Origin: Eggerthella sinensis
GTDB lineage: Bacteria; Actinomycetota; Coriobacteriia; Coriobacteriales; Eggerthellaceae
Assembly: GCF_003339815.1 (NCBI RefSeq)
Contig: NZ_PPTT01000013.1
Coordinates: forward strand, 1-64,000
Direction: 5' to 3'
Length of the DNA stretch: 64,000 bases
Part shown: piece by piece, positions 24,254 through 32,727 of the stretch
Layout: each line of letters opens with the position of its first letter
Numbering within the stretch: the stretch's first letter is position 1
Translations under genes and position numbers: made by a program
The notes under the pieces: model-generated
What the model saw: only the letters and a program-made list of their open reading frames with translations
The model's database searches: none
Told to the model about the DNA's origin: nothing

Positions 24254-24835
24254 ATGGACGGACTACCCTATGGATGGCAGAAGCGCTCGCCGAAGCAAGT
24301 GGCGGCCATCGTGCTGCTCATCCTCATGGCCATGGTGCTCAGCTTCGTCGAGCTGCCGGTGGTTCCCGGAGCCGAATGGCTCAAGTACGATCCGTCGGGC
24401 ATCGTGTCGCTGCTCACCACCATCCTGTACGGCTCGTGGATTGGCGTGGCCGTAGCGGTGGTGTCCTGGATTCCGCACCTCGTCACCGATCCGCTTGGCG
24501 CTTTCATGAACATCATGGCCACCGTGTCGCTCATCATGGTGGTGGGCACCGTGTACCGACGCAAACCCAGCCTGCTGCATGCGGTGCTGGGGTGCGCTGC
24601 GGGCGTGGTGGTTTCCACGGCGGTATCCATCTGCCTGAACTTCGTGGTCACGCCGCTGTACGCAGGCGCCACCTACGAGATGGTGGCCGCGATGGTGCTG
24701 CCCGCCCTGCTGCCGTTCAACGCGTTCAAGGCGCTTGCGAACTCGGTGATAGCCATCGTGTCCTATCGCAAGCTGGCCGCGTTGCTCGAGGGGGAGGAAG
24801 GTAACCATTTACCATCCGAGCGAAAAGGCTCTTGA
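24254..24835 (+). CDS. ribU: ECF transporter S-component, RibU-like (riboflavin uptake)
   Basis: The 193-residue membrane protein has about six helices and the RibU-like phrase EWLKYDPSGIVSLLTTILYG, then WIPHLVTDPLGAFMNI. S-components of energy-coupling transporters bind riboflavin and need a shared EcfT and two ATPases. EcfT is 7 kb away at 31856 and no ATPase is in the window. GGGAGG precedes the ATG. The neighbours (ApbE, double-FMN lipoprotein) make flavin the probable substrate. No FMN riboswitch is visible upstream. Confidence 0.75.
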   Translation: MDGLPYGWQKRSPKQVAAIVLLILMAMVLSFVELPVVPGAEWLKYDPSGIVSLLTTILYGSWIGVAVAVVSWIPHLVTDPLGAFMNIMATVSLIMVVGTVYRRKPSLLHAVLGCAAGVVVSTAVSICLNFVVTPLYAGATYEMVAAMVLPALLPFNAFKALANSVIAIVSYRKLAALLEGEEGNHLPSERKGS

Positions 24836-25129
24836 CCGCGCGGGCGAATCGCCTAGAATAGGTACCTATCCATGACGCGCGCGTCCCGAGAGGACGCCAG
24901 AAACGCGTCAAGCCGACAAGGCGGCTGCGCTTCGCGCAAATACCTGGCGGTATCGCACCCATTGTGCGGACCGCGCGGCATCAAAAAGCCGCGCGCCTGG
25001 CAAGCAGGCTGTTTTCGGACCAGAAGGTTTGTTGGAATTCTGCGTCCCCAAATTCTCGTGTACATAACCGAATACTTTTGGTATCATCTATGGTTGCTGC
25101 TTAACGACGATATGCTTGAAGGAGCACTT
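24836..25129 (+). other. 294-base leader before infA
   Basis: No gene is supported here. A GC stem (CGCGCGGC at 24972-24979 with GCCGCGCG at 24988-24995) has a loop ATCAAAAA but no T-run after it. I tested the stretch by eye for tRNA, SRP RNA and 6S RNA features and found none. It may be a leader controlling the translation-gene operon. Confidence 0.3.
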
Positions 25130-25348
25130 TTGACCAAAGAAGATGTTATCGAGCTCGAGGGGACCGTGCTCGAAGCGTTGCCAAACGCTATGTTTAGGGT
25201 GGAGCTCGAAAATGGGCACAAGATATTGGCCCACATTTCCGGCAAGATGAGGATGCACTACATCAAGATCCTGCCGGGCGACAAGGTGACGGTGGAACTG
25301 TCCGTCTACGACCTGAACCGCGGTCGCATCACCTATCGGTTCAAATAG
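25130..25348 (+). CDS. infA: Translation initiation factor IF-1
   Basis: The 72-residue protein is a near-perfect IF-1: [36 protein letters not shown] and [10 protein letters not shown]-1 binds the A-site of the 30S subunit at initiation. The start is a TTG at 25130, chosen because it gives the standard 72-residue length and GGAG lies 5 bases before it. An ATG at 25112 would add six residues that are not found in the family. The order infA-rpmJ-rpsM-rpsK-rpsD-rpoA-rplQ is the standard end of the ribosomal protein cluster. Confidence 0.95.
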   Translation: MTKEDVIELEGTVLEALPNAMFRVELENGHKILAHISGKMRMHYIKILPGDKVTVELSVYDLNRGRITYRFK

Positions 25349-25516
25349 CGCGCGAATGTGCGCGGGTCGAGAACGACCTGTGCAGGTTTTGTGTGCAAGA
25401 GGGGCTCAAAACGATTCCTGAGAACGGCATCGGTGGGCAGCTACGTGTTGAAAGTTATCACCTGCGGCTGGGTGTGGCATATAGAATGAGAACGCATTAA
25501 CCGAAAGGAAATGATT

Positions 25517-25630
25517 ATGAAGGTACGTCCTTCGGTCAAGAAAATGTGCGATAAGTGCAAAATCATCCGACGCCATGGCAAGGTCCTCGTCATCTGCGAG
25601 AACCCGCGCCATAAGCAGCGTCAGGGCTAG
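25517..25630 (+). CDS. rpmJ: Ribosomal protein L36
   Basis: The 37-residue L36 is recognised by [20 protein letters not shown] and the ending NPRHKQRQG. It is the zinc-binding type, with C11, C14, C27 and H32. GAAAGGAA precedes the ATG. It lies 22 bases before rpsM and 169 after infA. Confidence 0.95.
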   Translation: MKVRPSVKKMCDKCKIIRRHGKVLVICENPRHKQRQG

Positions 25631-25652
25631 GAAGAAAGAGGAGATATAACCT

Positions 25653-26021
25653 ATGGCACGTCTTGTTGGTGTCGACCTTCCTCGCGACAAGCGCATTGAA
25701 GTCGGCTTGACCTACATCTACGGCATTGGCATGACCACCTCCAAGCAGATTCTTGCTGAGACCGGCGTTGACGGTAGCGTCCGCGTGAAGGATCTCACGG
25801 AGGATGACCTCACGAAGCTGCGCGACTACATTCAGGCGAACATCAAGGTGGAGGGCGACCTGCACCGCGAGGTTTCCCAGAACGTGAAGCGCCTCATGGA
25901 GATCGGTTGCTATCGTGGACTCCGCCATCGTCGCGGCCTGCCCGTTCGCGGACAGCGCACGCACACGAACGCGCGCACGCGCAAGGGTCCTCGTAAGCAA
26001 ATCGGCGGAAAGAAAAAGTGA
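25653..26021 (+). CDS. rpsM: Ribosomal protein S13
   Basis: This 122-residue protein starts [19 protein letters not shown] and ends with the basic tail [17 protein letters not shown]13 sits in the head of the 30S subunit and contacts the P-site tRNA and L5. Full length and typical. It is followed by rpsK after 11 bases. Confidence 0.97.
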   Translation: MARLVGVDLPRDKRIEVGLTYIYGIGMTTSKQILAETGVDGSVRVKDLTEDDLTKLRDYIQANIKVEGDLHREVSQNVKRLMEIGCYRGLRHRRGLPVRGQRTHTNARTRKGPRKQIGGKKK

Positions 26022-26032
26022 GGTAGTCTCAA

Positions 26033-26431
26033 GTGGCAGCTAAGAAAAACGTGCGCACGCGCATTAAGCGCTCTGAGCGTAAGAACATCGCCGTCGGCGC
26101 TGCGCATATCAAGTCTACGTTTAACAACACGATCGTGAGCATCACTGATCCTCAGGGCAACGTGATCTCCTGGCAGTCCGCCGGTACGGTCGGTTTCAAG
26201 GGTTCCCGCAAGTCCACGCCGTTCGCCGCGCAGATGGCCGCTGAGGCCGCCGCGAAGACGGCAATGGAGCACGGGCTGCGCAAGATTTCCGTGTTCGTGA
26301 AGGGCCCCGGCTCGGGTCGCGAAACGGCTATCCGCTCTCTGCAGGCCGCCGGCCTCGAGATTGCCAGCATCCAGGATTGCACACCCATTCCGCACAACGG
26401 TTGCCGTCCGCGCAAGCGTCGTCGCGTGTAA
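26033..26431 (+). CDS. rpsK: Ribosomal protein S11
   Basis: The 132-residue S11 has the signatures [15 protein letters not shown] and [14 protein letters not shown], with the C-terminal CRPRKRRRV. It forms the platform of the 30S subunit near the Shine-Dalgarno helix. The start codon is GTG at 26033. The gene is 19 bases before rpsD. Confidence 0.97.
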   Translation: MAAKKNVRTRIKRSERKNIAVGAAHIKSTFNNTIVSITDPQGNVISWQSAGTVGFKGSRKSTPFAAQMAAEAAAKTAMEHGLRKISVFVKGPGSGRETAIRSLQAAGLEIASIQDCTPIPHNGCRPRKRRRV

Positions 26432-26450
26432 CTGAAAGGATCTACGAATT

Positions 26451-27077
26451 ATGGCTCGTTATACTGGAGCGGACTGCCGTCTGTGCCGTCGTGAAGGGGC
26501 GAAGCTTTTCCTTAAGGGCGATCGCTGCTACACGGAGAAGTGCGCACTCGAGCGCCGCAACTACGCGCCGGGCGAAGCCGGCAAGAAGCGCATTAAGGAA
26601 AGCGAATATCGCAACCAGCTGCGCGAGAAGCAGAAGACCAAGCGCATCTACGGTGTGCTCGAGAAGCAGTTCCGTCACTACTACGACCTCGCTGGTCGTC
26701 AGAAGGGCGTGACGGGTGAGAACCTGCTTCGCATCCTCGAAAGCCGTCTCGACAACGTCGTGTACCGTCTCGGTTTCGCGAAGTCTCGCGCCGAGGCTCG
26801 TCAGCAGGTGCGTCACGGCCACATCGTGGTGAACGGCCGCCGCGTCGACATCCCGTCGTTCCGCGTCAAGCCCGGCGACCTCGTGGCCGTCGCGCCGAAG
26901 GCCAAGGACCTGTTGGTCATCAAGAGCGCGCTCATCTCGAACGAGCGTGTTCAGGTGCCGGCTTGGCTCGAGGTTGACATCGAGAAACTTCAGGGTAGCG
27001 TACTTGCTCTTCCGCAGCGCGATCAAATCGATCTGGACATTCGCGAGCAGCTCATCGTCGAGCTTTACTCGAAATAA
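26451..27077 (+). CDS. rpsD: Ribosomal protein S4
   Basis: This 208-residue protein keeps the N-terminal zinc motif (C9, C12, C26, C31), so it is the zinc form. The S4 RNA-binding domain is at residues about 95-160 ([36 protein letters not shown]). S4 begins 30S assembly. It lies 29 bases before rpoA. Confidence 0.97.
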   Translation: MARYTGADCRLCRREGAKLFLKGDRCYTEKCALERRNYAPGEAGKKRIKESEYRNQLREKQKTKRIYGVLEKQFRHYYDLAGRQKGVTGENLLRILESRLDNVVYRLGFAKSRAEARQQVRHGHIVVNGRRVDIPSFRVKPGDLVAVAPKAKDLLVIKSALISNERVQVPAWLEVDIEKLQGSVLALPQRDQIDLDIREQLIVELYSK

Positions 27078-27106
27078 TCGCGGCATAGTTAGGAGGCTTA
27101 TCCCAC

Positions 27107-28057
27107 ATGACAGAGTTCATGAGGCCTACGGTAACAACGGAAGAAGTCAACGACACTGTCGCACGTTTCGTGGTCGAGCCGCTCGAGCGCGGTTACGGCT
27201 ACACGCTGGGCAACTGCATGCGCCGCGTTCTGCTCTCCTCGCTGGATGGTGCGAAAGCTACCGCCATCCAGATCGAGGGTGTGCAGCATGAGTTCACGAC
27301 GGCTGAGGGCGTCATCGAGGATATCACCGATATCGTCCTGAACGTCAAGGGTCTTGTGTTCTCCGCGTTGAACGATGACATCGAGGAAGCCACGGCACAT
27401 GTGTCGGCGGAGGGTCCTTGCACGGTCACGGGTGCCGATCTCGACATCCCGACCGAGTTCACGCTGGTCAACCCGGAGCACGTCATTGCCACGGTTGCCG
27501 ATGGCGGCCAGCTGGACATGACGGTTCGCATCGGCGTGGGTCGCGGCTACGTTTCGGCTGAGCGCAACAAGCGCACGGAGGATCCCATCGGGGTCATCCA
27601 TGTGGACTCGCTGTTCTCGCCGGTTCGTCGTTGCACCCTCAACGTTACCGACACCCGCGTGGGTCAGCGCACCGACTACGACAAGCTCGTGCTGGAAGTT
27701 GAGACCGACGGCAGCATCACGCCGACCGAGGCTGTGTGCCGCGCGTCCAACATCATCAACCAGTACATGGGAGCGTTTTTGAGCCTGTCCGACGTCGTCG
27801 ACGAGGAAGAGGGCGAAGTGCCGTCTATCTTCGCGCCGGAGGGCCAGGAGTCCAACGCCGAGCTGGACAAGCAGATCGAGGACCTCGACCTGTCCGTTCG
27901 CTCGTACAACTGCCTGAAGCGTGCCGGCATCCATTCGGTGCGCCAGCTCGTTGAGTTCTCCGAAAACGACCTGCTGAACATCAGAAACTTTGGTGCGAAG
28001 TCCATTGAAGAAGTGAAGGATAAACTCATTTCCATGGACCTCAATTTGAAGCTATAG
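27107..28057 (+). CDS. rpoA: RNA polymerase alpha subunit
   Basis: The 316-residue protein has the N-terminal dimerisation domain (ERGYGYTLGNCMRRVLLSS) and the C-terminal DNA-contact domain (LDLSVRSYNCLKRAGIHSVR, then LLNIRNFGAKSIEEVKDKL). It is full length. Alpha organises the polymerase and binds promoter upstream elements and activators. It stands between rpsD and rplQ as in nearly all bacteria. Confidence 0.97.
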   Translation: MTEFMRPTVTTEEVNDTVARFVVEPLERGYGYTLGNCMRRVLLSSLDGAKATAIQIEGVQHEFTTAEGVIEDITDIVLNVKGLVFSALNDDIEEATAHVSAEGPCTVTGADLDIPTEFTLVNPEHVIATVADGGQLDMTVRIGVGRGYVSAERNKRTEDPIGVIHVDSLFSPVRRCTLNVTDTRVGQRTDYDKLVLEVETDGSITPTEAVCRASNIINQYMGAFLSLSDVVDEEEGEVPSIFAPEGQESNAELDKQIEDLDLSVRSYNCLKRAGIHSVRQLVEFSENDLLNIRNFGAKSIEEVKDKLISMDLNLKL

Positions 28058-28069
28058 GAGATACGAATC

Positions 28070-28681
28070 ATGCGACACAACTATAAGGGCCGCAAGCTGG
28101 GCACTGACTTCAGCCACACCAAGGCAATGAAGAAGAGCTTGGTGAACGCCCTGTTCCTGAACGACCGCATCAAGACGGTCGAATCCCGCGCCAAGGAGAT
28201 CCGTCCGAACGTCGACAAGATCATCACGTGGGCCAAGAAGGGCGACCTGCATTCTCGCCGTCTCGCCATCGCGGCTCTGGGCGACAAGGATCTCGTGCGC
28301 GAGATCTTCGAGAAGGTCGAGCAGGGTATGTTCGCCGACCGCCAGGGCGGCTACACCCGCATCATGAAGCTGGGCAACCGCAAGGGCGACTGCGCCCCCA
28401 TGGTTATCATGGAGCTCGTGACCGAGCCCGTGAAGAAGAAGGAAGAGCCGAAGCCGGCCGCCAAGAAGGCGACGAAGAAGGCTGCTCCGAAGAAGGTCGA
28501 AGCTGCCGAGGAGGCTCCCAAGGAGGAGACCGCCGAGGCCAAGGCCGAGGAGAAGGTTGAAGCCAAGGTCGAGGAAGCCGCCGTCGAGGCTGCTGAAAAG
28601 GCTGAGGAAGCTGCCGCCGAGAACGCGGAAGCCGCCAAGGCCGACACGGCTGACGCCAAGGAGGAAGAGGCTGCCAAGTAG
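28070..28681 (+). CDS. rplQ: Ribosomal protein L17 with long charged C-terminal tail
   Basis: Residues 1 to about 120 are a normal L17 (starts RHNYKGRKLGTDFSHTKAMK). Residues about 121-203 form a low-complexity tail rich in Ala, Glu and Lys (KEEPKPAAKKATKKAAPKK then AEEAP repeats). Such tails occur on L17 of several actinobacteria and add no known function. The tail is repetitive at the DNA level (GAGGCTGCC-like units). It is the last gene of the cluster before a good terminator. Confidence 0.93.
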   Translation: MRHNYKGRKLGTDFSHTKAMKKSLVNALFLNDRIKTVESRAKEIRPNVDKIITWAKKGDLHSRRLAIAALGDKDLVREIFEKVEQGMFADRQGGYTRIMKLGNRKGDCAPMVIMELVTEPVKKKEEPKPAAKKATKKAAPKKVEAAEEAPKEETAEAKAEEKVEAKVEEAAVEAAEKAEEAAAENAEAAKADTADAKEEEAAK

Positions 28682-28706
28682 CCTTTTCGCTCACCACGCT
28701 GTACTC

Positions 28707-28733
28707 AACGGGGACCTTCGGGTCCCCGTTTTG
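28707..28733 (+). terminator. Terminator of the ribosomal protein/rpoA operon
   Basis: A 10-bp stem (AACGGGGACC 28707-28716 with GGTCCCCGTT 28721-28730) has a TTCG tetraloop and TTTT. It is 26 bases after the rplQ stop. Confidence 0.92.
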
Positions 28734-28880
28734 CGTTTCCGGGCTCGCCCCGCAGGAGCGCCATCGAGGTGTTGCGGCTCCGTAGGGGCCCGGTTTCCCT
28801 ATCGCGCGGTCGCGCGTTCTACCATAGATTCACGATCTGCCCGCGCATCGCGGGCGTCATTTTCGTGAAAAGAGGCCACT

Positions 28881-29132
28881 ATGGCAAACCAAACAACGGT
28901 GGAACCGACGCGTGAGCGGGAATCCGGAACCGAGCAGGACTCGGGAGTCGAGTCCGCCGAGGTGATGCGCCATGCCCAGGATATGACGAACGACGTGCTG
29001 CATCACATGCCCAAGGCGGCAGGCGACGTGCTGCGCGAAACGCCCATCCTCATGGGCCATCTCAAAGAGAACATCCTCGGCTGGTTCAGGCCGAAAGAAC
29101 GCGGCGGCCACGGCAACCATCCGCACCGGTAG
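28881..29132 (+). CDS. Small hydrophilic protein, unknown
   Basis: This 83-residue protein is not recognised. It begins with an acidic stretch (REREST-like, EQDSGVESAEV), has an amphipathic middle (MTNDVLHHMPKAAGDVL) and a basic C-terminus (RPKERGGHGNHPHR). GAAAAGAGG is before the ATG. It is the first of three small, highly charged proteins between the ribosomal operon and an efflux gene. Confidence 0.6.
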   Translation: MANQTTVEPTRERESGTEQDSGVESAEVMRHAQDMTNDVLHHMPKAAGDVLRETPILMGHLKENILGWFRPKERGGHGNHPHR

Positions 29133-29289
29133 CTCGCATGCACGATGTGCCCGCGCCTTGTCGCGCAGCCGTTTCGCTATCGTAGCGCTGCGGTGGTCGA
29201 GCGCGCGGGCTGTCCTCAGTACAATTGAGGGGTGAAGACGTCAAGCAATGCACGGTGCTTCGCGCCGTACGAAGTGAAAGGAGTCCGAC

Positions 29290-29550
29290 ATGGTTAAGAC
29301 GACCACGAAGGAAGACATCCGCATCGACAAGGACGATGCTGAGGAGTTGAATCGCGAGGCGGCTGAAGATCTCGAGCGCATCGAGTACGAAGTGAAGCGC
29401 GAAGCCGAGCAGTACGTGGAAGCCGTCGATGGCGACGGCAACGAGAAGGAATCCGTCGAAGCGGCTGCCACCGCCTTCGATTTCGACCAGGCTGAAGCCG
29501 AGACGGAAGAACTGCTGATCAAGACAACCGGAGAAGCCGACGAAGCGTAA
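29290..29550 (+). CDS. Small acidic helical protein, unknown
   Basis: The 86-residue product is very rich in Glu, Asp and Ala, predicted almost wholly helical (DDAEELNREAAEDLERIEYE). GAAAGGAG precedes the ATG. No family is recognised. It may bind a basic partner or act as a stress protein, but this is a guess. It is followed 43 bases later by another charged helical gene. TACAAT at 29220-29225 is a possible -10. Confidence 0.6.
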   Translation: MVKTTTKEDIRIDKDDAEELNREAAEDLERIEYEVKREAEQYVEAVDGDGNEKESVEAAATAFDFDQAEAETEELLIKTTGEADEA

Positions 29551-29593
29551 TCCGGCACCCCCCCCTACACTTTTACCCGGAAGGAATACGACC

Positions 29594-29977
29594 ATGGCTC
29601 AGAACGATACGAACAACGACGTGAAGAATGCGGCGAAGGACGCCGCGCACAACGTGAAGAACACCGCGCAGGATGCGGCGCACGACGTGAAGAACAACGT
29701 GAAGGACGCCTACCATGAGGCGAAGGCCGGCATGAACGAGCGCAAGGCCGAAGACGAAGCCGCCAAGCGCGAGCACGAGGTTGCTCAGCAGACGGGCGAC
29801 GCGTCGGCCACGATGCGCGCGCAGCAGCACGAGAAGCGCCGCGATGAGAAGCCCGGCGACTTCATGGAGTCGGTGAAGGAGTCGCTCGGCAAGGCCGGCG
29901 AAGCCGTCAAGGAGGCCGCAACCGAGGCCAAGGACAACGTCAAGGAAGGCGTCGACAACATCAAGGCGCGCATGTAG
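29594..29977 (+). CDS. LEA-like / CsbD-like repeated stress protein
   Basis: The 127-residue product has repeats of the type VKNAAKDAAHNVKNTAQD and VKDAYHEAKAGMNERKAED, then EAVKEAATEAKDNVKEGVDN. The 11-residue periodicity (AKD and VKN blocks) resembles group 3 LEA and YtxH-like proteins, which shield cells against drying or salt stress. No membrane helix is present. GGAAGGAA precedes the ATG. It ends before a terminator hairpin. Function is inferred from composition only. Confidence 0.6.
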   Translation: MAQNDTNNDVKNAAKDAAHNVKNTAQDAAHDVKNNVKDAYHEAKAGMNERKAEDEAAKREHEVAQQTGDASATMRAQQHEKRRDEKPGDFMESVKESLGKAGEAVKEAATEAKDNVKEGVDNIKARM

Positions 29978-30023
29978 CACCGCCGGCACGCGCGCTCGCG
30001 TCCGAGCGCACCCGGTATCCTTC

Positions 30024-30055
30024 AAAGCCCGCGGCATGAGCTGCGGGCTTTTTGT
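30024..30055 (+). terminator. Terminator after the small-protein cluster
   Basis: AAAGCCCGC (30024-30032) pairs with GCGGGCTTT (30043-30051), followed by TT. It separates the cluster from the efflux gene. Confidence 0.85.
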
Positions 30056-30070
30056 CCTGAAAGGCCGTCC

Positions 30071-31795
30071 ATGGAAGCTCGCACCCGTACCAAGGGATAT
30101 ATCCTCATCGCCGTCGTTTATTTGCTGGGCCTGTTCATCGGCGCGCTCGACACCGGCATCGTCACGCCGGCGCGCACGGTGATCCAAACCGACCTCGGCG
30201 TGGCCGATCAGGCGGGCGTATGGATCATCACCATCTACACGCTGGCCTACGCGGCGGCCATCCCGGTGATGGGCAAACTGGCCGACATGTACGGGCGCAA
30301 GTACGTGTACCTGGGCAGCATCCTGCTGTTCGGCTTGGGATCGCTGTTCTGCGGACTCGCGCAGGATGTGGGCAGCTTCGAGATGCTGCTCGTTGCGCGT
30401 GCGGTGCAGGCGATCGGCGGCGGTGGCATCGTGCCGGTGGCAACGGCCGAGTTCGGCACGGCGTTCCCGCCCGAGAAGCGCGGCCTGGCGCTCGGCCTCG
30501 TGGGCGGCGTGTACGGCATCGCGAACATCTTCGGGGCGTCGGCGGGCAGCCTCATCCTCTCCGTGTTCGGGCAGGCGAACTGGCAGTTCATCTTCTACGT
30601 GAACGTGCCCATCTGCGCTGCCATCGTGGTGGCGGGCGTGCTTGTGCTGCCGAACCGCCGCGCCGAGCAGGTGAAGCCCATCGACGGCTGGGGTATCGCC
30701 GTGCTCGTGATCATGGTGCTCTCGTTGCTGTACGGGTTGAAGAACCTCGACTTCTTCAACGTGGGGCCGTCGTTTGCCACGACGGACGTGTGGCCGTTCT
30801 TGCTGGCGTTCGTGGCGTTGCTGCCGGTGTTCGTGCTCATCGAGCGCCGCGCGGCCGACCCGGTGCTCAACCTCTCGTACTTCCGCAACCGCGACATCGT
30901 GGTGACGCTTGTGCTGTCCATCATCACGGGCATCGTGCTCATGGGCATCATCTTCATCCCGCAGTTCGCCGAGAACATCCTGAAGCTGCCCTCGGGCAGC
31001 GGCGGCTACGTGGTTATCGTGCTGGCGGCGTTCGCGGGCGTCGGCGCGCCGGTGTCGGGCAAGCTCATCGACCGGTTCGGCGTGAAGCTGGTGCTGGGCT
31101 TCGGGCTGGCGGCATCGGCGGCTGGTGCGCTGTTCCTTGCGCTTGTGACCACGCGGTTCACCAATGCGGTCACCCTTGCGGTGAGCCTTGTTGCCATCGG
31201 CGTCGGCATGGGCTTCACCATCGGTACGCCGCTCAACTACATGATGTTGGCGAAGACGGAGGAGCGCGAGGCGAACTCGGCCTTGGCCACGCTCTCGCTC
31301 GTGCGCTCCATCGGCACGGCGGTGGCTCCTGCGGTGATGGTGGCGTTCATCGCCCATGCGGGCATGGCCATGCCCGATCGCATCATCGGTGCGCTTCCCG
31401 ATTTACCGAACGGGTCGTCGGTTGCGTCGTTGGTGCAGAACGGCAACGGGGCGGGCGACGGCTTGCCCGACGATCTCAAGCGCCTCATGGAAGATTCGGA
31501 CGTGACCACCATCGTGGGCAACGTGAAAACGTTGGCGAAGACGGAAATCGAGCAGGAGGCCACGGCTTCGGGCATGCCGAACGAGGCGGTGGATGCCGCT
31601 GAGCAGCAGTATCTTGCGGAGATCGACGACCATGCCGGCGACATCGAGGCCACGTTCCAATCGACGCTCGACGAGGGCTTCCGTGGCGCGTTTCTGCTTG
31701 TGGCGGCAAGCTCGCTCGTAGGATTGGTGCTGCTCGCGTTCTATCGCGAAGACAAGCCGCGGCCTGGGCAGGCGAAGGGGGAGCCGACGCGCTGA
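30071..31795 (+). CDS. Fourteen-helix MFS drug exporter (EmrB/QacA type)
   Basis: The 574-residue protein has the DHA2 pattern: GVWIITIYTLAYAAAIPVMG, the motif A loop GKLADMYGRKYVYLG and motif C in GGVYGIANIFGASAG. About fourteen helices are seen. An extra hydrophilic loop of roughly 95 residues (about 440-535) sits between the last two helices. It would export drugs or other amphipathic substances by proton exchange. It has its own unit after a terminator and is followed by the EcfT gene. Confidence 0.85.
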   Translation: MEARTRTKGYILIAVVYLLGLFIGALDTGIVTPARTVIQTDLGVADQAGVWIITIYTLAYAAAIPVMGKLADMYGRKYVYLGSILLFGLGSLFCGLAQDVGSFEMLLVARAVQAIGGGGIVPVATAEFGTAFPPEKRGLALGLVGGVYGIANIFGASAGSLILSVFGQANWQFIFYVNVPICAAIVVAGVLVLPNRRAEQVKPIDGWGIAVLVIMVLSLLYGLKNLDFFNVGPSFATTDVWPFLLAFVALLPVFVLIERRAADPVLNLSYFRNRDIVVTLVLSIITGIVLMGIIFIPQFAENILKLPSGSGGYVVIVLAAFAGVGAPVSGKLIDRFGVKLVLGFGLAASAAGALFLALVTTRFTNAVTLAVSLVAIGVGMGFTIGTPLNYMMLAKTEEREANSALATLSLVRSIGTAVAPAVMVAFIAHAGMAMPDRIIGALPDLPNGSSVASLVQNGNGAGDGLPDDLKRLMEDSDVTTIVGNVKTLAKTEIEQEATASGMPNEAVDAAEQQYLAEIDDHAGDIEATFQSTLDEGFRGAFLLVAASSLVGLVLLAFYREDKPRPGQAKGEPTR

Positions 31796-31855
31796 TCGCG
31801 CGGAATTGTCACCCTGGGCGTCGCGCGGGAAACGCCGTTGTGGCATACTGCCAGC

Positions 31856-32710
31856 ATGCGTATCAACGTCAGTTCGTACATCCCCGGAACCTCTGCTGTG
31901 CACGCGTGCGACGCACGCGTGAAAATCGTGCTGCTTGCGGCGTATTCCGTCACGTTGTTCCTGGTGCGCACGTGGGCGGGGCTGGGGCTGTGCCTGCTGC
32001 TGTTCGCCGTGGTGGCGGGCGTATCGCGCGTGCCGCTGCGACGGTTTTTCGGCCTGCTCGTGCCCGTGTACGTGATTGTGGCGTTCACCGTGCTGTTCAA
32101 CGGGTTCACCTTCGACGTGGCGCATGCGACGGGGCAGGCGCAGGCGGCGCTCGGCGACGTGTCGGCCGGCGTGTTCGTCTCGTGGCCTCCCGTTGCGCTC
32201 ATCGGATCGTTCGGGTTCGTGCCGGCCGGGTTCGTGCGCGGGTGCTTCTTCGCCGTGCGCATCCTGTTGCTGGTGGTGGCCAGCCTCGTGGTCACCTACA
32301 CCACGACGTCCACCGACCTGACGAACGCCCTGGGCGACTTCCTGCGCCCGCTCAAGCGCATCGGCGTGCCCACCGACGACATCGCCATGGTGTTCTCGCT
32401 GGCGCTGCGCTTCATTCCCGTGACGGCCGAGGAGTTCGGGCGCGTGCACGATGCGCAGTGGGCGCGTGGCGCTTCGTTTGCGGAAGGCGGCCTGTGGGAG
32501 CGGCTGCGCGCGTGGCAGACCGTGCTCATCCCCCTGTTCGTGGGGCTGTTCCGACGTGCCGATGCGCTGGCGGTTGCCATGGACGCGCGCTGCTACGGCG
32601 CGCCCGATGTGGCGCGAACGTCGCTTGCGCCGCGGCGATTCTCGGCGCGCAGCGGCCTCGTGCTGGCGGGCGGTTTGCTGGCGTGCGCGGCCTTGGCCGT
32701 GTGGCTGTAG
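31856..32710 (+). CDS. ecfT: ECF transporter T-component (EcfT)
   Basis: The 284-residue membrane protein has the conserved N-terminal DARVKIVLLAAYSVTLF and two cytosolic Ala-Arg motifs (WARGASFAEGG and MDARCYG) that couple S-components to the ATPases. About six helices are predicted. EcfT is shared by different S-components. The RibU-like gene at 24254 may use it; no EcfA gene is nearby. It is followed by a MerR gene after 17 bases. Confidence 0.82.
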   Translation: MRINVSSYIPGTSAVHACDARVKIVLLAAYSVTLFLVRTWAGLGLCLLLFAVVAGVSRVPLRRFFGLLVPVYVIVAFTVLFNGFTFDVAHATGQAQAALGDVSAGVFVSWPPVALIGSFGFVPAGFVRGCFFAVRILLLVVASLVVTYTTTSTDLTNALGDFLRPLKRIGVPTDDIAMVFSLALRFIPVTAEEFGRVHDAQWARGASFAEGGLWERLRAWQTVLIPLFVGLFRRADALAVAMDARCYGAPDVARTSLAPRRFSARSGLVLAGGLLACAALAVWL

Positions 32711-32727
32711 GCGGCGAGGAGGCGGCC

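Noticed and set aside
24836-25129. A structured RNA (SRP, 6S, tRNA or riboswitch) before infA
   Set aside because: Only one GC hairpin was found; none of the known conserved motifs could be recognised.
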